Positions 27,628 to 36,905 of a DNA stretch of 64,000 nucleotides are shown one piece after another; within the stretch, counting starts at the first letter, position 1; each line of letters starts with the position of its first letter. The notes under the pieces are model-generated. The model ran no database searches, had not been told where the DNA came from, and saw nothing but the letters and a program-made list of their open reading frames with translations. Position numbers and translations under genes: made by a program. This DNA comes from Aminobacter carboxidus. GTDB lineage: Bacteria; Pseudomonadota; Alphaproteobacteria; Rhizobiales; Rhizobiaceae. The stretch lies in contig NZ_JACZEP010000001.1 of assembly GCF_014863355.1 (NCBI RefSeq), forward strand, positions 310,001 to 374,000. Direction: 5' to 3'.

Positions 27628-29142
27628 ATGACCAGCAAGTTCAAATATTTCCTTGGGGCAACGACGGCTGTGATGATCGGCCTGTCGGCGGTTGCCGGCC
27701 ATGCCGACGCGGCGACGCTACGCATGGCCTGGGCGCAGGACGCCACCGGGCTCGATCCGCACAAGCAGACGGCGTTCTCGTCGCTGCGCCTGCTCGAGCT
27801 GATCTATGAGCCGCTCGTGCGCCTCGACGCCGACCTCAAGATCATTCCGGGCGTCGCCACCGCGTGGGAGTTCTCCACCGACGGCAAGCAACTGACCTTC
27901 AAGCTCGACCCCAAGGCCAAGTTCCAGAACGGTGCCGCCGTGACTTCCGCCGACGTCAAGGCATCGTTCGAGCGCATCCTCGACGAGAAGACCGGTGCCG
28001 CCAACCGCGCTAACTATCTCTCCATCGAGAGTATCGAGGCGCCCGATGCCGGTACCGTCGTGTTCAAGCTGAAGCAGCCCGACGCGCCGATCCTGACCGC
28101 CATGACCGACACCAATTCGTCGATCGTCCCGGCAAGCGAGATCGCCGCCGGCACAATCGGCACCCAGGCGGTCGGCTCAGGTCCGTTCAAGCTCGAGAAG
28201 TGGGACCCCAACTCCAAGGCCGCGCTCGTCGCCAACAAGGACTGGGCCGGTGGCGCGACTGGTGTTGACGGCATCGAGATCAGCGTGCTGCCTGACGAAA
28301 CCGCGATCCTGGCTGCCATGCGCACCGGGCAGATCGATTTCGCGCTGCTCAACGATCCGCTGATCGCGACACTGGTGCCCAACGAGCCCAAGCTCCAGCT
28401 CAACCGCGCGCCTCTGCTCGCCTATCACGTGCTTCAGCTCAACCCGGCGCGCAAGCCGATGAACGAGCTTGCCGTGCGTCAGGCCATCTCCTGCGCCGTC
28501 GACCGCAAGGCGGTACTCGACACGGCATCCCTCGGCGAAGGCCAGGTGACCGGGCCGATTACCGCACCGTTCTTCGCTTCCGATCCGAATTCGCTGTTCT
28601 GCTACAAGCAGGATGTCGAGAAGGCCAAGAAGCTTATGGCCGATGCCGGTTTTGCCGATGGCTTCAGCGCCACCGTGATCGCTGCCACCGGCGAGCCGCC
28701 GACGGCTGCCGCCGAAGCCCAGGTGCTGCAGTCGCAACTGGCCGAGATCGGCGTCAAGCTCGACATCAAGATGATGGAGCTCAACGTCTATGTCGACACC
28801 TGGCTGAAGGGCGACTTCGACATGGCGGTGGCGCTGAATGGCGGCCGTCCCGACCCCTACACCATGTACAACCGCTACTGGACCAAGAACGGCAACCTGC
28901 AGAAGGTTTCCAACTTCGCCGACGATACGCTCGACAAGCTGCTTCAGGACGGCCGCGCCGAGACCGATCCGGAAAAGCGCAAGGTAATCTTCGCTGAGTT
29001 CGACAAGCAACTCGCCGAAAAAGCGCCGTGGATCTGGCTCTACACCGGCTATGGCTACACCGCCCAGCAAAAGAACGTGCAGGGTTTCGTGCCGATGCCG
29101 ACCGGCTCGCTGGTCAGTCTCGGCAAGGTCACCATCCAGTAG
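27628..29142 (+). CDS. Peptide-type ABC transporter substrate-binding protein
   Basis: A 504-residue extracytoplasmic binding protein of the OppA/DppA class (SBP family 5). The N-terminus (MTSKFKYFLGATTAVMIGL...GHADA) is a Sec signal peptide. The body has GLDPHKQTAFSSLRLLELIYEPL and the family motif VRQAISCAVDRKAV. ATG 27628 has GGGAGG 6 nt upstream; the ATG at 27622 would leave no spacing. Next to murQ and anmK the likely ligand is a muropeptide or amino-sugar peptide rather than a plain peptide, but this is inference from context. Confidence 0.88.
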   Translation: MTSKFKYFLGATTAVMIGLSAVAGHADAATLRMAWAQDATGLDPHKQTAFSSLRLLELIYEPLVRLDADLKIIPGVATAWEFSTDGKQLTFKLDPKAKFQNGAAVTSADVKASFERILDEKTGAANRANYLSIESIEAPDAGTVVFKLKQPDAPILTAMTDTNSSIVPASEIAAGTIGTQAVGSGPFKLEKWDPNSKAALVANKDWAGGATGVDGIEISVLPDETAILAAMRTGQIDFALLNDPLIATLVPNEPKLQLNRAPLLAYHVLQLNPARKPMNELAVRQAISCAVDRKAVLDTASLGEGQVTGPITAPFFASDPNSLFCYKQDVEKAKKLMADAGFADGFSATVIAATGEPPTAAAEAQVLQSQLAEIGVKLDIKMMELNVYVDTWLKGDFDMAVALNGGRPDPYTMYNRYWTKNGNLQKVSNFADDTLDKLLQDGRAETDPEKRKVIFAEFDKQLAEKAPWIWLYTGYGYTAQQKNVQGFVPMPTGSLVSLGKVTIQ

Positions 29143-29154
29143 CAACTGCGTTTT

Positions 29155-29246
29155 GGGCGGCGGGCATCTCCCTGTCGCCGCCCGAAGGCGGTCGCCGTTG
29201 AGCCGATGGCGACCGCCCTTGAATCCGCGACCGGCCTTTGCCGGTC
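29155..29246. repeat. Three tandem hairpins between binding protein and permease
   Basis: Stem 1: GGGCGGCG 29155-29162 with 29176-29183. Stem 2: GGCGGTCGCC 29187-29196 with 29208-29217. Stem 3: GACCGGC 29229-29235 with 29240-29246. All are perfect and GC-rich, with no T tract. They fit an mRNA-stabilising or partial-attenuation element that keeps the binding protein more abundant than the permeases. Confidence 0.6.
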
Positions 29247-29294
29247 CAGCCCGGGAACCGCAACGGCTCCCCAACTCCAGATGGTCCTTACGCC

Positions 29295-30254
29295 ATGAGT
29301 TACGTGATACGTCGCCTGCGGGCCTTTCCCCTGGTGCTGATCGGCGTCTCGATCATCGTCTTCATCGCCATTCGGCTGGTGCCGGGCGATTCCATCACCG
29401 CTATGCTGGGAACCGAGGCCGGACTTCTGACGCCGCAGCAGCGGGATTCGCTGGCCATCTATTTCGGCATCGACCAACCCTGGCCGGTCCAGTACTGGCG
29501 CTGGTTCACCGGCCTGTTCAGCGGCGACCTCGGCATATCGGTGACCTACGGCAAGCCGGTGCTGTCAGTCATCCTCGAACGCTTTCCGCTGACGCTTGAA
29601 CTGGCACTTCTGGCCATGCTGATCGCGCTGTCGATCGGCGTTCCGGCCGGCATCTTCGCCGCCACCCGCAACGAGCGTCCCGCCGATCTCGGCGTTCGCA
29701 TCGCCGCCATGATCGGCCAGTCGACGCCGAGCTTCGTCGTCGGCCTCGTCATCATCTACATCTTGTCGGCCGGCTTCGGCGTGCTGCCCACCATGGGGGC
29801 GTTCACCCCGTTCTGGCAGGATCCGTTGCAGAATCTCGGCCAGATGATCCTGCCGGCTATCACGCTCGGCTGTGCCTTCGCCTCTTCGGTCACCCGCGTC
29901 ACCCGCTCGGCCATGCTCGACGTTTTGAGCGACGACTATGTGCGCACGGCACGCTCCAAGGGTGCGTCCGAGCGCAGCGTGGTCTGGCGTCACGCCTTGC
30001 CCAATGCGCTTGTACCCGTGGTCACGCTGAGCGGCATCGAGTTCGGCTACTTGCTCGGCGGCGCCGTCATCGTCGAACAGATCTACGCCTTGCCTGGCCT
30101 CGGCCGCATGGTGCTGGAAGCCATCCTGCAGCGCGACTACGCGCTGGTGCAGGGCGCGGTGCTGTTCATTGCCCTCAACTTCATGATCGTCAATCTGCTC
30201 GTCGACCTCGCTTATGCCGCGCTCGACCCCCGTATTCGCCTGGAGGGCCGTTGA
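29295..30254 (+). CDS. ABC transporter permease, OppB/DppB type
   Basis: A 319-residue inner-membrane permease with about six membrane helices. The N-terminus (YVIRRLRAFPLVLIGVSIIVF) and ALDPRIRLEG end are typical of DppB-type permeases. The cytoplasmic coupling EAA loop is seen in DYVRTARSKGASERSVVWRHALPNAL shortened here to its core RTARSKGASE. ATG 29295 is taken as start because it matches the family N-terminus; an upstream frame extension covers the hairpin region. It overlaps the next permease as TGATG. Confidence 0.92.
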   Translation: MSYVIRRLRAFPLVLIGVSIIVFIAIRLVPGDSITAMLGTEAGLLTPQQRDSLAIYFGIDQPWPVQYWRWFTGLFSGDLGISVTYGKPVLSVILERFPLTLELALLAMLIALSIGVPAGIFAATRNERPADLGVRIAAMIGQSTPSFVVGLVIIYILSAGFGVLPTMGAFTPFWQDPLQNLGQMILPAITLGCAFASSVTRVTRSAMLDVLSDDYVRTARSKGASERSVVWRHALPNALVPVVTLSGIEFGYLLGGAVIVEQIYALPGLGRMVLEAILQRDYALVQGAVLFIALNFMIVNLLVDLAYAALDPRIRLEGR

Positions 30255-31087
30255 TGCGCGTCGTGAAGGCCATTTTTTCGCATCCGAGCGGCCGCATCGG
30301 CGGCGCCATCGTGCTGGTCTATCTGCTCGTCGCCTTGCTGGGCGCGGTGGGCCTTACCCCGCACGACCCGCTGATGCAGTACCGCATCGACCGCCTGCAT
30401 GCGCCGACGTCCTCCTACTGGATGGGCACCGACTTGTTCGGCCGCGACGTGATGAGCCGTCTGATGAAGGGCATCGGCCAGTCCTTCACCGTGGCGTTCT
30501 TCTCCGTCGCGCTCGCCACGCTCGCCGGCACGGTGCTCGGGCTCACGGCCGCCTGGTACGGCAAGGGCTGGGATACGGTGATGATGCGCTTCATGGACGT
30601 GCTGCTGGCATTCCCGGCGATCCTGCTGGCGCTGCTGATCGTGACCATCGTCGGCCCCGGCACCTGGACCAGCGTGGCGGCCATCAGCATCGTCTACACG
30701 CCGATCTTCACACGCGTGGTGCGCGGACCCGCGCTGTCGCTGAAGTCGCGCGATTTCGTCGACGCCGCCCGCACCTTCGGCTCGAGCCGTTCCTACATCC
30801 TGACCCGCCACCTGCTGCTCAATCTGGTGGCGCCGCTGACCGTCCAGGTCACGCTGGCGCTGGCCTGGGCGCTGCTGACCGAGGCCGGCTTGAGCTTCCT
30901 CGGCCTCGGCACCCAGCCGCCGGCGTCGTCGCTTGGCTTGATGCTGAGCGACGCCCGCAACCTGATGGAGCAGGCGCCATGGCTGCTGGCCTTCCCGGCC
31001 GTCGCCATCATGTTTTCGATCCTCGGCTTCAACCTTCTCGGCGATGCGCTGCGCGACATCCTCGACCCCAAGACGAGGAGGGCGTGA
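30254..31087 (+). CDS. ABC transporter permease, OppC/DppC type
   Basis: A 277-residue second permease subunit with about six helices. It shows the N-terminal soluble segment common to DppC proteins (HDPLMQYRIDRLHAPTSSYW, MGTDLFGRDVMSR) and the EAA loop region (SLKSRDFVDAARTFG). It pairs with the preceding permease to form the channel. The ATG at 30254 shares its A with the upstream stop, and TGGAGGG lies just upstream. The dual ATPase follows 2 bp later. Confidence 0.92.
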   Translation: MRVVKAIFSHPSGRIGGAIVLVYLLVALLGAVGLTPHDPLMQYRIDRLHAPTSSYWMGTDLFGRDVMSRLMKGIGQSFTVAFFSVALATLAGTVLGLTAAWYGKGWDTVMMRFMDVLLAFPAILLALLIVTIVGPGTWTSVAAISIVYTPIFTRVVRGPALSLKSRDFVDAARTFGSSRSYILTRHLLLNLVAPLTVQVTLALAWALLTEAGLSFLGLGTQPPASSLGLMLSDARNLMEQAPWLLAFPAVAIMFSILGFNLLGDALRDILDPKTRRA

Positions 31088-31089
31088 CG

Positions 31090-32850
31090 ATGGCCACTGA
31101 GATGAAGCCGATCCTTTCGGTCCGCGACCTGCATGTCAGTTTCGGCCCGGCAGCCAGCGCCAAGGAAGTCGTGCATGGCGTGAGCTTCGACCTCGGCGTC
31201 GGCGAGGTGCTGGCGATCGTCGGCGAAAGCGGCTCGGGCAAGTCGGTGACCGCGCTGTCCAGCAACCGGCTGATCGACTATGCTGGCGGCCGCATCACCA
31301 GCGGCAAGATCGAACTGCTGCGCGCCGATGGCAGCGTCCTGGATGTCACCAGCGCCGGCAAGCAGGAGCTGACAGGCATTCGCGGCGCCGAGATCGGCGT
31401 GATCTTCCAGGAACCGATGACGTCGCTCAATCCGGTGCTGACCATCGGCACCCAGATCGAAGAGTCGTTCCGCCTGCATCGCGGCCTGACCGGCGCGCAG
31501 GCACGGGTCGCGGCGCGGGATGCGCTCGAGCGGGTGCGCATTCCCGATGCCGAGCGGCGGCTCAAGGCAACGCCGAACGAGCTCTCGGGTGGCATGCTGC
31601 AGCGCGTGATGATCGCCATGGCGCTGGCCTGCAATCCGCGCCTGTTGATTGCCGACGAGCCGACGACGGCACTCGATGTCACCGTGCAGGCGCAGATCAT
31701 GGCGCTGCTGGCCGAGCTCAAGCGCGAAACCGGCATGTCGATGATCTTCATCAGCCACGACATCGGCCTCGTCGCCGGCATCGCCGACCGCGTGCTGGTG
31801 ATGCAGGACGGCAAGGTGGTCGAGCAGGGCGAACTCAGCCAGATTCTCGACAAGCCGCAACACCCCTACACCCAGCATCTGCTGCACGCGGTGCCGCATT
31901 TCTCCAGCGGCACAGCCGCGAGAACGGACGGAGCGCGCACGATAGCGCCGCTGCCCAGGCCGACGCTCGAGGTCGACGACCTCGTCGTGCGTTATCCGCT
32001 GAAGGGCGGCTGGTTCAGCAAGCCGGTCGGCGCGGTGCACGCCGTCGACGGCGTCGCCTTCGACCTGATGCCGGGGGAGACGCTGGCGATCGTCGGCGAA
32101 AGCGGTTCGGGCAAGTCGACCACGGCACGCGCCGTACTCGGCCTCGTCTCTCCGACGCGCGGGGCGTTTTCGGTGGAAGCCCAGGCCGCGCGACCCGGCC
32201 AGAGCCGGCTGCCGGTGCAGATGGTGTTCCAGAACCCCTACGCCTCGCTCAATCCGCGTCTCAATGTCGAGCAGATCCTGGCCGAACCGGTGATCGCTAC
32301 CGGCACGCCCATCGACAAAGCGGTTCGCGACAGGATGGTAGCGCTGCTCAAGCGCGTCGGCCTGCCCGAGGACAGTCTTGCCCGCTATCCGCATCAGTTC
32401 TCCGGCGGCCAGCGCCAGCGCCTGTGCATTGCGCGCGCGCTCATGCTCAATCCGTCGGTCGTGGTGCTCGACGAGGCGGTATCGGCGCTCGACGTCTCGG
32501 TCCAGGCCCGCGTGCTCGAGCTGTTGGTCGATCTGCAGCACGAATACGGTCTCGCTTATCTGTTCATCTCGCACGACATGGCAGTGGTCGAGCGCATCGC
32601 GCACCGTGTCGCGGTGATGTATGCCGGACAAATCGTCGAGATCGGCGATGCGAAATCGGTGCTGTCGGACCCGCAGCATCCCTATACCAGGAAGCTGATC
32701 GCCGCCGTGCCCACCATCGACCGTCGCAACCAGCATTTCGAGCTCGACACCCGCCAGGTACCGTCGCTGGTGCGCCCGGTCGGGTTTGAACCGCCTGTGG
32801 CCAACTGGCTGCAGTGCGGCGAGGACCACAAGGTGCGGGCCGAAGTCTGA
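31090..32850 (+). CDS. Fused dual ABC ATPase of the peptide importer
   Basis: A 586-residue protein with two complete ATPase domains, the DppD-DppF fusion seen in YejF and GsiA. Walker A motifs GESGSGKS are at 45-52 and 336-343. Signatures are LSGGMLQRVMIAMA and FSGGQRQRLCIARA, and Walker B regions are LLIADEPTTALDV and VVVLDEAVSALDV. The OppD/OppF C-terminal tails are present after each domain. A fused ATPase plus two permeases and one binding protein makes a complete importer. YejF-type fusions have been linked to muropeptide uptake in Agrobacterium, a relevant parallel. Confidence 0.93.
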   Translation: MATEMKPILSVRDLHVSFGPAASAKEVVHGVSFDLGVGEVLAIVGESGSGKSVTALSSNRLIDYAGGRITSGKIELLRADGSVLDVTSAGKQELTGIRGAEIGVIFQEPMTSLNPVLTIGTQIEESFRLHRGLTGAQARVAARDALERVRIPDAERRLKATPNELSGGMLQRVMIAMALACNPRLLIADEPTTALDVTVQAQIMALLAELKRETGMSMIFISHDIGLVAGIADRVLVMQDGKVVEQGELSQILDKPQHPYTQHLLHAVPHFSSGTAARTDGARTIAPLPRPTLEVDDLVVRYPLKGGWFSKPVGAVHAVDGVAFDLMPGETLAIVGESGSGKSTTARAVLGLVSPTRGAFSVEAQAARPGQSRLPVQMVFQNPYASLNPRLNVEQILAEPVIATGTPIDKAVRDRMVALLKRVGLPEDSLARYPHQFSGGQRQRLCIARALMLNPSVVVLDEAVSALDVSVQARVLELLVDLQHEYGLAYLFISHDMAVVERIAHRVAVMYAGQIVEIGDAKSVLSDPQHPYTRKLIAAVPTIDRRNQHFELDTRQVPSLVRPVGFEPPVANWLQCGEDHKVRAEV

Positions 32851-32863
32851 AAGGGAAACGACG

Positions 32864-33877
32864 ATGGCCACCGGGGATCTAGCCCAGCTTCACGAACGCG
32901 CCTTCGCCCCGCTCGCGCAGGCCGTGGAGGCCGGCCGTATCCCAGGCGGCGTGCTTGCTATCGTCGACAGGGACGGTAACAGGACCAGCCGGGTCCTTGG
33001 CCTTGCGCAGCGCGTTCCGTCCGAGCGTCCCATGCGCGAAGACAACTGGTTCGATCTGGCATCGCTGACCAAGGTCATCTTCACCACCCCGCGTATCCTG
33101 GCGCTGGCCGAGGCGGGCACCATCGACCTCGACGCGCCTTTGACGTCTGTCCTGCCTGATCTGCGCCAGTACGACGCCGATGCCTGGGAGAGGCAGGTCA
33201 CCTTCCGCCAATGCCTTGGCCACCAGACACCATTCCCGGCGGTCGAGCCGATCTACACCTATGGCCGCGACCCTGACCTGCTGCGGACCTTCATCATGCA
33301 GCGCGAATGGCGAAAGCTCGCCGAGCCGGTCTATTCGGACATCAACTTCATCCTGCTCGGCTTTACTATGGAGCGGCTGTCGGGCAGGTGGATCCGCGAC
33401 ATGGATGCCGGCCCGGGTTTTGCTTTTTCAGCCGAACCTGATCAGTCGGCAGCGACCGAGGACTGCCCCTGGCGACACCGGGTGCTGTCGGGCGAAGTCC
33501 ATGACGACAATTGCTCGGCGCTTCAGGGAGCAGGCCATGCAGGCCTGTTCGGCACGGTGGCTTCCATTCTTGATTTCGCCCAGGGGCTGCTCGACGGTAC
33601 CGGCGCATCGGGCGATGCGATCGCGCTGATGCGCACGCCGCTGTCTGATAAACGCACCCATGGCTGGGAGCATTCCTATGCCAGCTGGTCGGGTGGCGAC
33701 CGCTGCAGCGCAGGCACGATCGGCCATACCGGATTTACCGGCACGGGCCTGTGGATCGATTTCGACGCCGGCCGCGCCTGGACGCTGCTCACCAACCGCA
33801 TCCACCCGACCCGGCATTTCGACAGCGGCATAACAGATCTTCGCCGCCGGGTCGGCGACATCATCAACGGAGCTTGA
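32864..33877 (+). CDS. Beta-lactamase-fold serine hydrolase, possible muropeptide amidase
   Basis: A 337-residue class C beta-lactamase/esterase-fold protein with no signal peptide, so cytoplasmic. Catalytic motifs: Ser67-x-x-Lys70 (SLTK), Tyr157 (YSD), His288-Thr-Gly, plus VHDDN and GAGHAGLFG as in the AmiE/YbbE group. B. subtilis AmiE, encoded next to murQ, is a cytoplasmic MurNAc-L-Ala amidase of this fold. The position between a peptide importer and anmK suggests the same job: removing peptide from imported (anhydro)MurNAc-peptides. A D-amino acid peptidase or esterase role is possible. AnmK starts 2 bp after the stop. Confidence 0.75.
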   Translation: MATGDLAQLHERAFAPLAQAVEAGRIPGGVLAIVDRDGNRTSRVLGLAQRVPSERPMREDNWFDLASLTKVIFTTPRILALAEAGTIDLDAPLTSVLPDLRQYDADAWERQVTFRQCLGHQTPFPAVEPIYTYGRDPDLLRTFIMQREWRKLAEPVYSDINFILLGFTMERLSGRWIRDMDAGPGFAFSAEPDQSAATEDCPWRHRVLSGEVHDDNCSALQGAGHAGLFGTVASILDFAQGLLDGTGASGDAIALMRTPLSDKRTHGWEHSYASWSGGDRCSAGTIGHTGFTGTGLWIDFDAGRAWTLLTNRIHPTRHFDSGITDLRRRVGDIINGA

Positions 33878-33879
33878 AC

Positions 33880-34998
33880 ATGCAACCCATCTGGTCGGTC
33901 GGGCTGATGACCGGAACCGTGCTCGACGGCAACATCGACGTCGCGCTGCTCAAGACCGACGGCGAGCGCATCGAGGCGTTCGGTCCCTACGCGCTCGTGC
34001 CGTACGAAGTTTCCCTCCGGCCGATGCTGGAGCAGGCGCAGGCTGAAGCGCGGGTCTGGAATTTCGAGGGGCCGGAACCGGCGATCTTCGCGATCGCCGA
34101 AGAGGCGCTGACCCGCGCGCAATCCGCCGCGGTTCGCCAGGTCGTCGAGAGTGCCGGCATGGCAATGGCCGATATCGGCGTCGTCGGCTTCCATGGCCAG
34201 ACCGTGCTGCATCGTGGCCCGCAGAAGGGTGGCCTGCGCGGCGAGACCCGCCAGCTTGGCGATGGCGCGCTGATGCAGTCGATCCTTGGCACCAAGGTCG
34301 TCTACGACTTCCGCACCGCCGACATCCGCGCCGGCGGACAGGGCGCGCCGCTGGCGGCCGCTTATCACGCAGCACTTCTCGGCACGGCCGGTACGAGCGG
34401 CGACAGCGCCATCCTCAATCTCGGCGGCGTCGGCAATGTCACCTGGTGGGACGGCAAGTCCGATCTTGTTGCTTTCGACACGGGCCCGGCCAATGCGCCG
34501 ATCAACGATTTCGTCAAGGCGAGGGGCCTGGGCGAGATGGACAAGGGTGGAGCGCTTGCTGCCGCCGGCACTGTCGATGAGGCGCGGCTCGTGCGCCTGC
34601 TCCAACACCCCTATCTCTCGGCGGCCTATCCCAAGTCGCTCGACCGCTTCGACTTCACCGCCGCGATGGCCGATGGGTTGAACAATGAGGATGGCGCAGC
34701 AACGCTGACCGCCTTCAGCGCGTCCTGCGTCGGCAAGGCGCTCGACCTTCTGCCGCAGCGTCCGACAAAACTCTTTGTTTCCGGCGGCGGCCGTCACAAC
34801 CCGACCTTCATGGCAATGTTGCGCCAGCGCGCGGGCGTCGACGCGGTGTCGGCCGACACGATTGGCTGGCGCGGCGATGCCGTGGAAGCCGAGTGCTTCG
34901 CGTTCCTCGCGGCACGTGTCCTGCGTGGTATGCCGATCAGCTTCCCGAGCACGACAGGCGTGCCGCAGCCAATGACTGGCGGCCGCATCGCGGGCTGA
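33880..34998 (+). CDS. anmK: 1,6-anhydro-N-acetylmuramic acid kinase
   Basis: A 372-residue ASKHA-fold kinase that opens the anhydro ring and phosphorylates anhMurNAc to MurNAc-6-P. Seen motifs are [16 protein letters not shown] (usual form GTSxDGxD; here Ser is replaced by Val), [10 protein letters not shown] with the catalytic Asp/Gln region nearby, [24 protein letters not shown] and VSGGGRHNP. The product is the MurQ substrate, so the two enzymes complete conversion to GlcNAc-6-P. Start ATG 33880; upstream open frame lies inside the hydrolase gene. It is the last gene of the cluster. Confidence 0.92.
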   Translation: MQPIWSVGLMTGTVLDGNIDVALLKTDGERIEAFGPYALVPYEVSLRPMLEQAQAEARVWNFEGPEPAIFAIAEEALTRAQSAAVRQVVESAGMAMADIGVVGFHGQTVLHRGPQKGGLRGETRQLGDGALMQSILGTKVVYDFRTADIRAGGQGAPLAAAYHAALLGTAGTSGDSAILNLGGVGNVTWWDGKSDLVAFDTGPANAPINDFVKARGLGEMDKGGALAAAGTVDEARLVRLLQHPYLSAAYPKSLDRFDFTAAMADGLNNEDGAATLTAFSASCVGKALDLLPQRPTKLFVSGGGRHNPTFMAMLRQRAGVDAVSADTIGWRGDAVEAECFAFLAARVLRGMPISFPSTTGVPQPMTGGRIAG

Positions 34999-35064
34999 CC
35001 GCACGCGCGCCAAGCAATCACTGCGTCGTCGGAGCGGCGGAGCGGATGCCGCCGCCAGATCCTG

Positions 35065-35511
35065 TCAGTCAGCTCCTGTCACTCTGTGGGGGTGCAGCGA
35101 CTTCGCCAAGAAAGTCCGCGTCCGGCCCCGGGGGAAATCGGGCAACTCGCCGAAGGGCTTGTAGCCCTGGCGCTGGTAGACCTTCAGCGCCGTGGGGTTG
35201 AACGTGTCGATGTAAGCGCCGTGGCAACCGCGCTTGGCGGCCTCATCCTCCGCAGCCTGCATCATGCGTGAGGCCATGTTCTGGCCGCGCAGGCTGTCGT
35301 CCACCCAAAGCCACTGTATGTAGAGCCATCCCCAGGCGGTGTAGCCGGATATGCCGGCGCGGAGCTGCTCGCTCTCGTCGCGCACGGCAACGATCAGCGC
35401 CTGCTTTTCCGCCGGGCCGACGTCCTCGGTGTTGAAGGCGGTGAGGTGCTCGCCAATGATCGCGAGCTCGTCGGAGGACGGCTCGTCGAGGATGGTGATC
35501 GTGTGATTCAT
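35065..35511 (-). CDS. GNAT-family N-acetyltransferase
   Basis: A 148-residue GNAT protein. The acetyl-CoA-binding motif A region is WLYIQWLWVDDSLRGQNMASRMM and the C-terminal NPTALKVYQRQGY is the motif B segment. Substrate unknown. Start ATG 35511 (MNHTITILDE) is chosen as the family N-terminus; an in-frame start at 35625 would overlap the terminator of the upstream binding-protein gene. It is convergent with anmK. Confidence 0.82.
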   Translation of the reverse strand: MNHTITILDEPSSDELAIIGEHLTAFNTEDVGPAEKQALIVAVRDESEQLRAGISGYTAWGWLYIQWLWVDDSLRGQNMASRMMQAAEDEAAKRGCHGAYIDTFNPTALKVYQRQGYKPFGELPDFPRGRTRTFLAKSLHPHRVTGAD

Positions 35512-35585
35512 CGCGGGGATCCAGTGTCGGATCCTTCTAGCAGGAATCTTCTGCGGCGAAGCGCGCATTGGCCACCGACAAAGAC

Positions 35586-35637
35586 AAAAATCCGGTGCGC
35601 CAGGGTGGCGCGACGCCCGACCCATGGGCCGGGCGTC
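35586..35637 (-). terminator. Terminator of the livK-type gene
   Basis: Reading the minus strand after the stop at 35651, two stacked hairpins occur: GACGCCCG/CGGGCGTC around a CCCATGGG core (35612-35637), then GCGCCA-CCC-TGGCGC (35597-35611), followed by T5 at 35590-35586. The second hairpin plus T run is the likely intrinsic terminator. Confidence 0.75.
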
Positions 35638-35650
35638 GGCCGGTCATGGC

Positions 35651-36772
35651 CTACTGCATCTGGGCATAGGTCGGCTTTCCGTCGTCGCCCTTCTTCCATT
35701 CGTAGATGACATAGTCCGGGCGCGTGATGTCGCCCTTGGCGTCATAGCCGATGTCGCCGATCGCCGTCGGCCAGGGCCCGTTTGCCTTCATCGTCTCGGC
35801 GACCTTTTGGGCGTCGTCGGCCGATCCCGTCTTGGCAATGGCGCCGGCGATGATCTGAACGGCGGCGTAGGAGTACAGCGTGTAGGCTTCCGGCTCAAAA
35901 CCCTTGGCCCGGAAGTTCTCGACGAGATCCTTCGCCGCCGAGTTCTTGCGCGGGTCGGGCGAGAACGTGTTCAACGTGCCGATCACCGCGTCGCCGGCGA
36001 TCGAAGCAAGTTCATTCGACACCATACCGTCGCCCGAAAACAGGATAGCCTTCAGGCCCTGGTCGGCCGACTGGCGCATGATCAGGCCGGCCTCGGTGTG
36101 CAGGCCGCCGAAGTAGATCAGCGTCACGCCGGCTTCCTTCAGCTTGCCGATGAGGGCCGAGAAATCCTTGTCGCCGATGTTGATGCCTTCATACATCACC
36201 TCGTTGACGCCGGTTTCGTTGAGCACTTTCTTGGCGACGTCGACCAGGCCCTGGCCATAGGGGCTCTTGTCGTGGATCATCGCGATTTTGGCGTCCTTGA
36301 AGTTGGCCGCGATGTAGTCGCCGGCGACCTTGCCTTGCTGGTCGTCGCGTCCGCAGGTGCGGAACGTGTTCCACAGACCGCGCTCGGTGTATTGCGGGTT
36401 GGTCGAAGCTGGTGAAATCTCCAGCACGCCATTTTCGGCATAGACCTCGGATGCGGGGATCGACACGCCCGAGTTGAAGTGGCCGACGACATATTTGACG
36501 CCGTCCGCGACGAACTTGTTGGCAACCGAGATGCCTTGCTTCGGATCGGAAACGTCGTCCCCGACCTGGATGCTGATTTTCTGGCCGAGCACGCCGCCGG
36601 CTGCGTTGATGTCGGCGGCCGCCTGTTCTGCGCCCTTCTGGAATTGCGCGCCGAAGGCGGCGTTCGGGCCGGTGATCGGTCCGGCGACGCCGATCAGGAT
36701 GTCGGCCCAGGCGCTGCCGCTGAACAGGCCGAGAGCGGCCAAGGCTACAGAATGCAAGAGCAACTTCTTCAT
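35651..36772 (-). CDS. Branched-chain amino acid ABC binding protein (LivK/BraC type)
   Basis: A 373-residue periplasmic binding protein of SBP family 6. The signal peptide is [23 protein letters not shown]. The mature start [18 protein letters not shown] is typical of general LivK/BraC proteins, and [11 protein letters not shown] and [11 protein letters not shown] are ligand-cleft segments. The frame extends 54 codons upstream but that region lacks homology and ends before the signal peptide. It lies 133 bp behind the acyl-CoA ligase gene with its own terminator, so it may or may not serve the neighbouring operon. Confidence 0.9.
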   Translation of the reverse strand: MKKLLLHSVALAALGLFSGSAWADILIGVAGPITGPNAAFGAQFQKGAEQAAADINAAGGVLGQKISIQVGDDVSDPKQGISVANKFVADGVKYVVGHFNSGVSIPASEVYAENGVLEISPASTNPQYTERGLWNTFRTCGRDDQQGKVAGDYIAANFKDAKIAMIHDKSPYGQGLVDVAKKVLNETGVNEVMYEGINIGDKDFSALIGKLKEAGVTLIYFGGLHTEAGLIMRQSADQGLKAILFSGDGMVSNELASIAGDAVIGTLNTFSPDPRKNSAAKDLVENFRAKGFEPEAYTLYSYAAVQIIAGAIAKTGSADDAQKVAETMKANGPWPTAIGDIGYDAKGDITRPDYVIYEWKKGDDGKPTYAQMQ

Positions 36773-36905
36773 GAATTGGACTCCCATTAGCATGTGGGCT
36801 TGGTTGTTGCTTGGTGCGCGCCCACCGGTCGCACCAAGTTTGGAATTCCGCCTCTGCCGATGTCGGCGACACCGGGCGTTCAGACTGTTTGGGTGGCCGC
36901 CCCGC

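Noticed and set aside
35651-36772. LivK-type protein as part of the dgdA-mutase operon
   Set aside because: It is 133 bp away, has its own terminator and looks like the general branched-chain amino acid binding protein; a functional link is not excluded but not shown.
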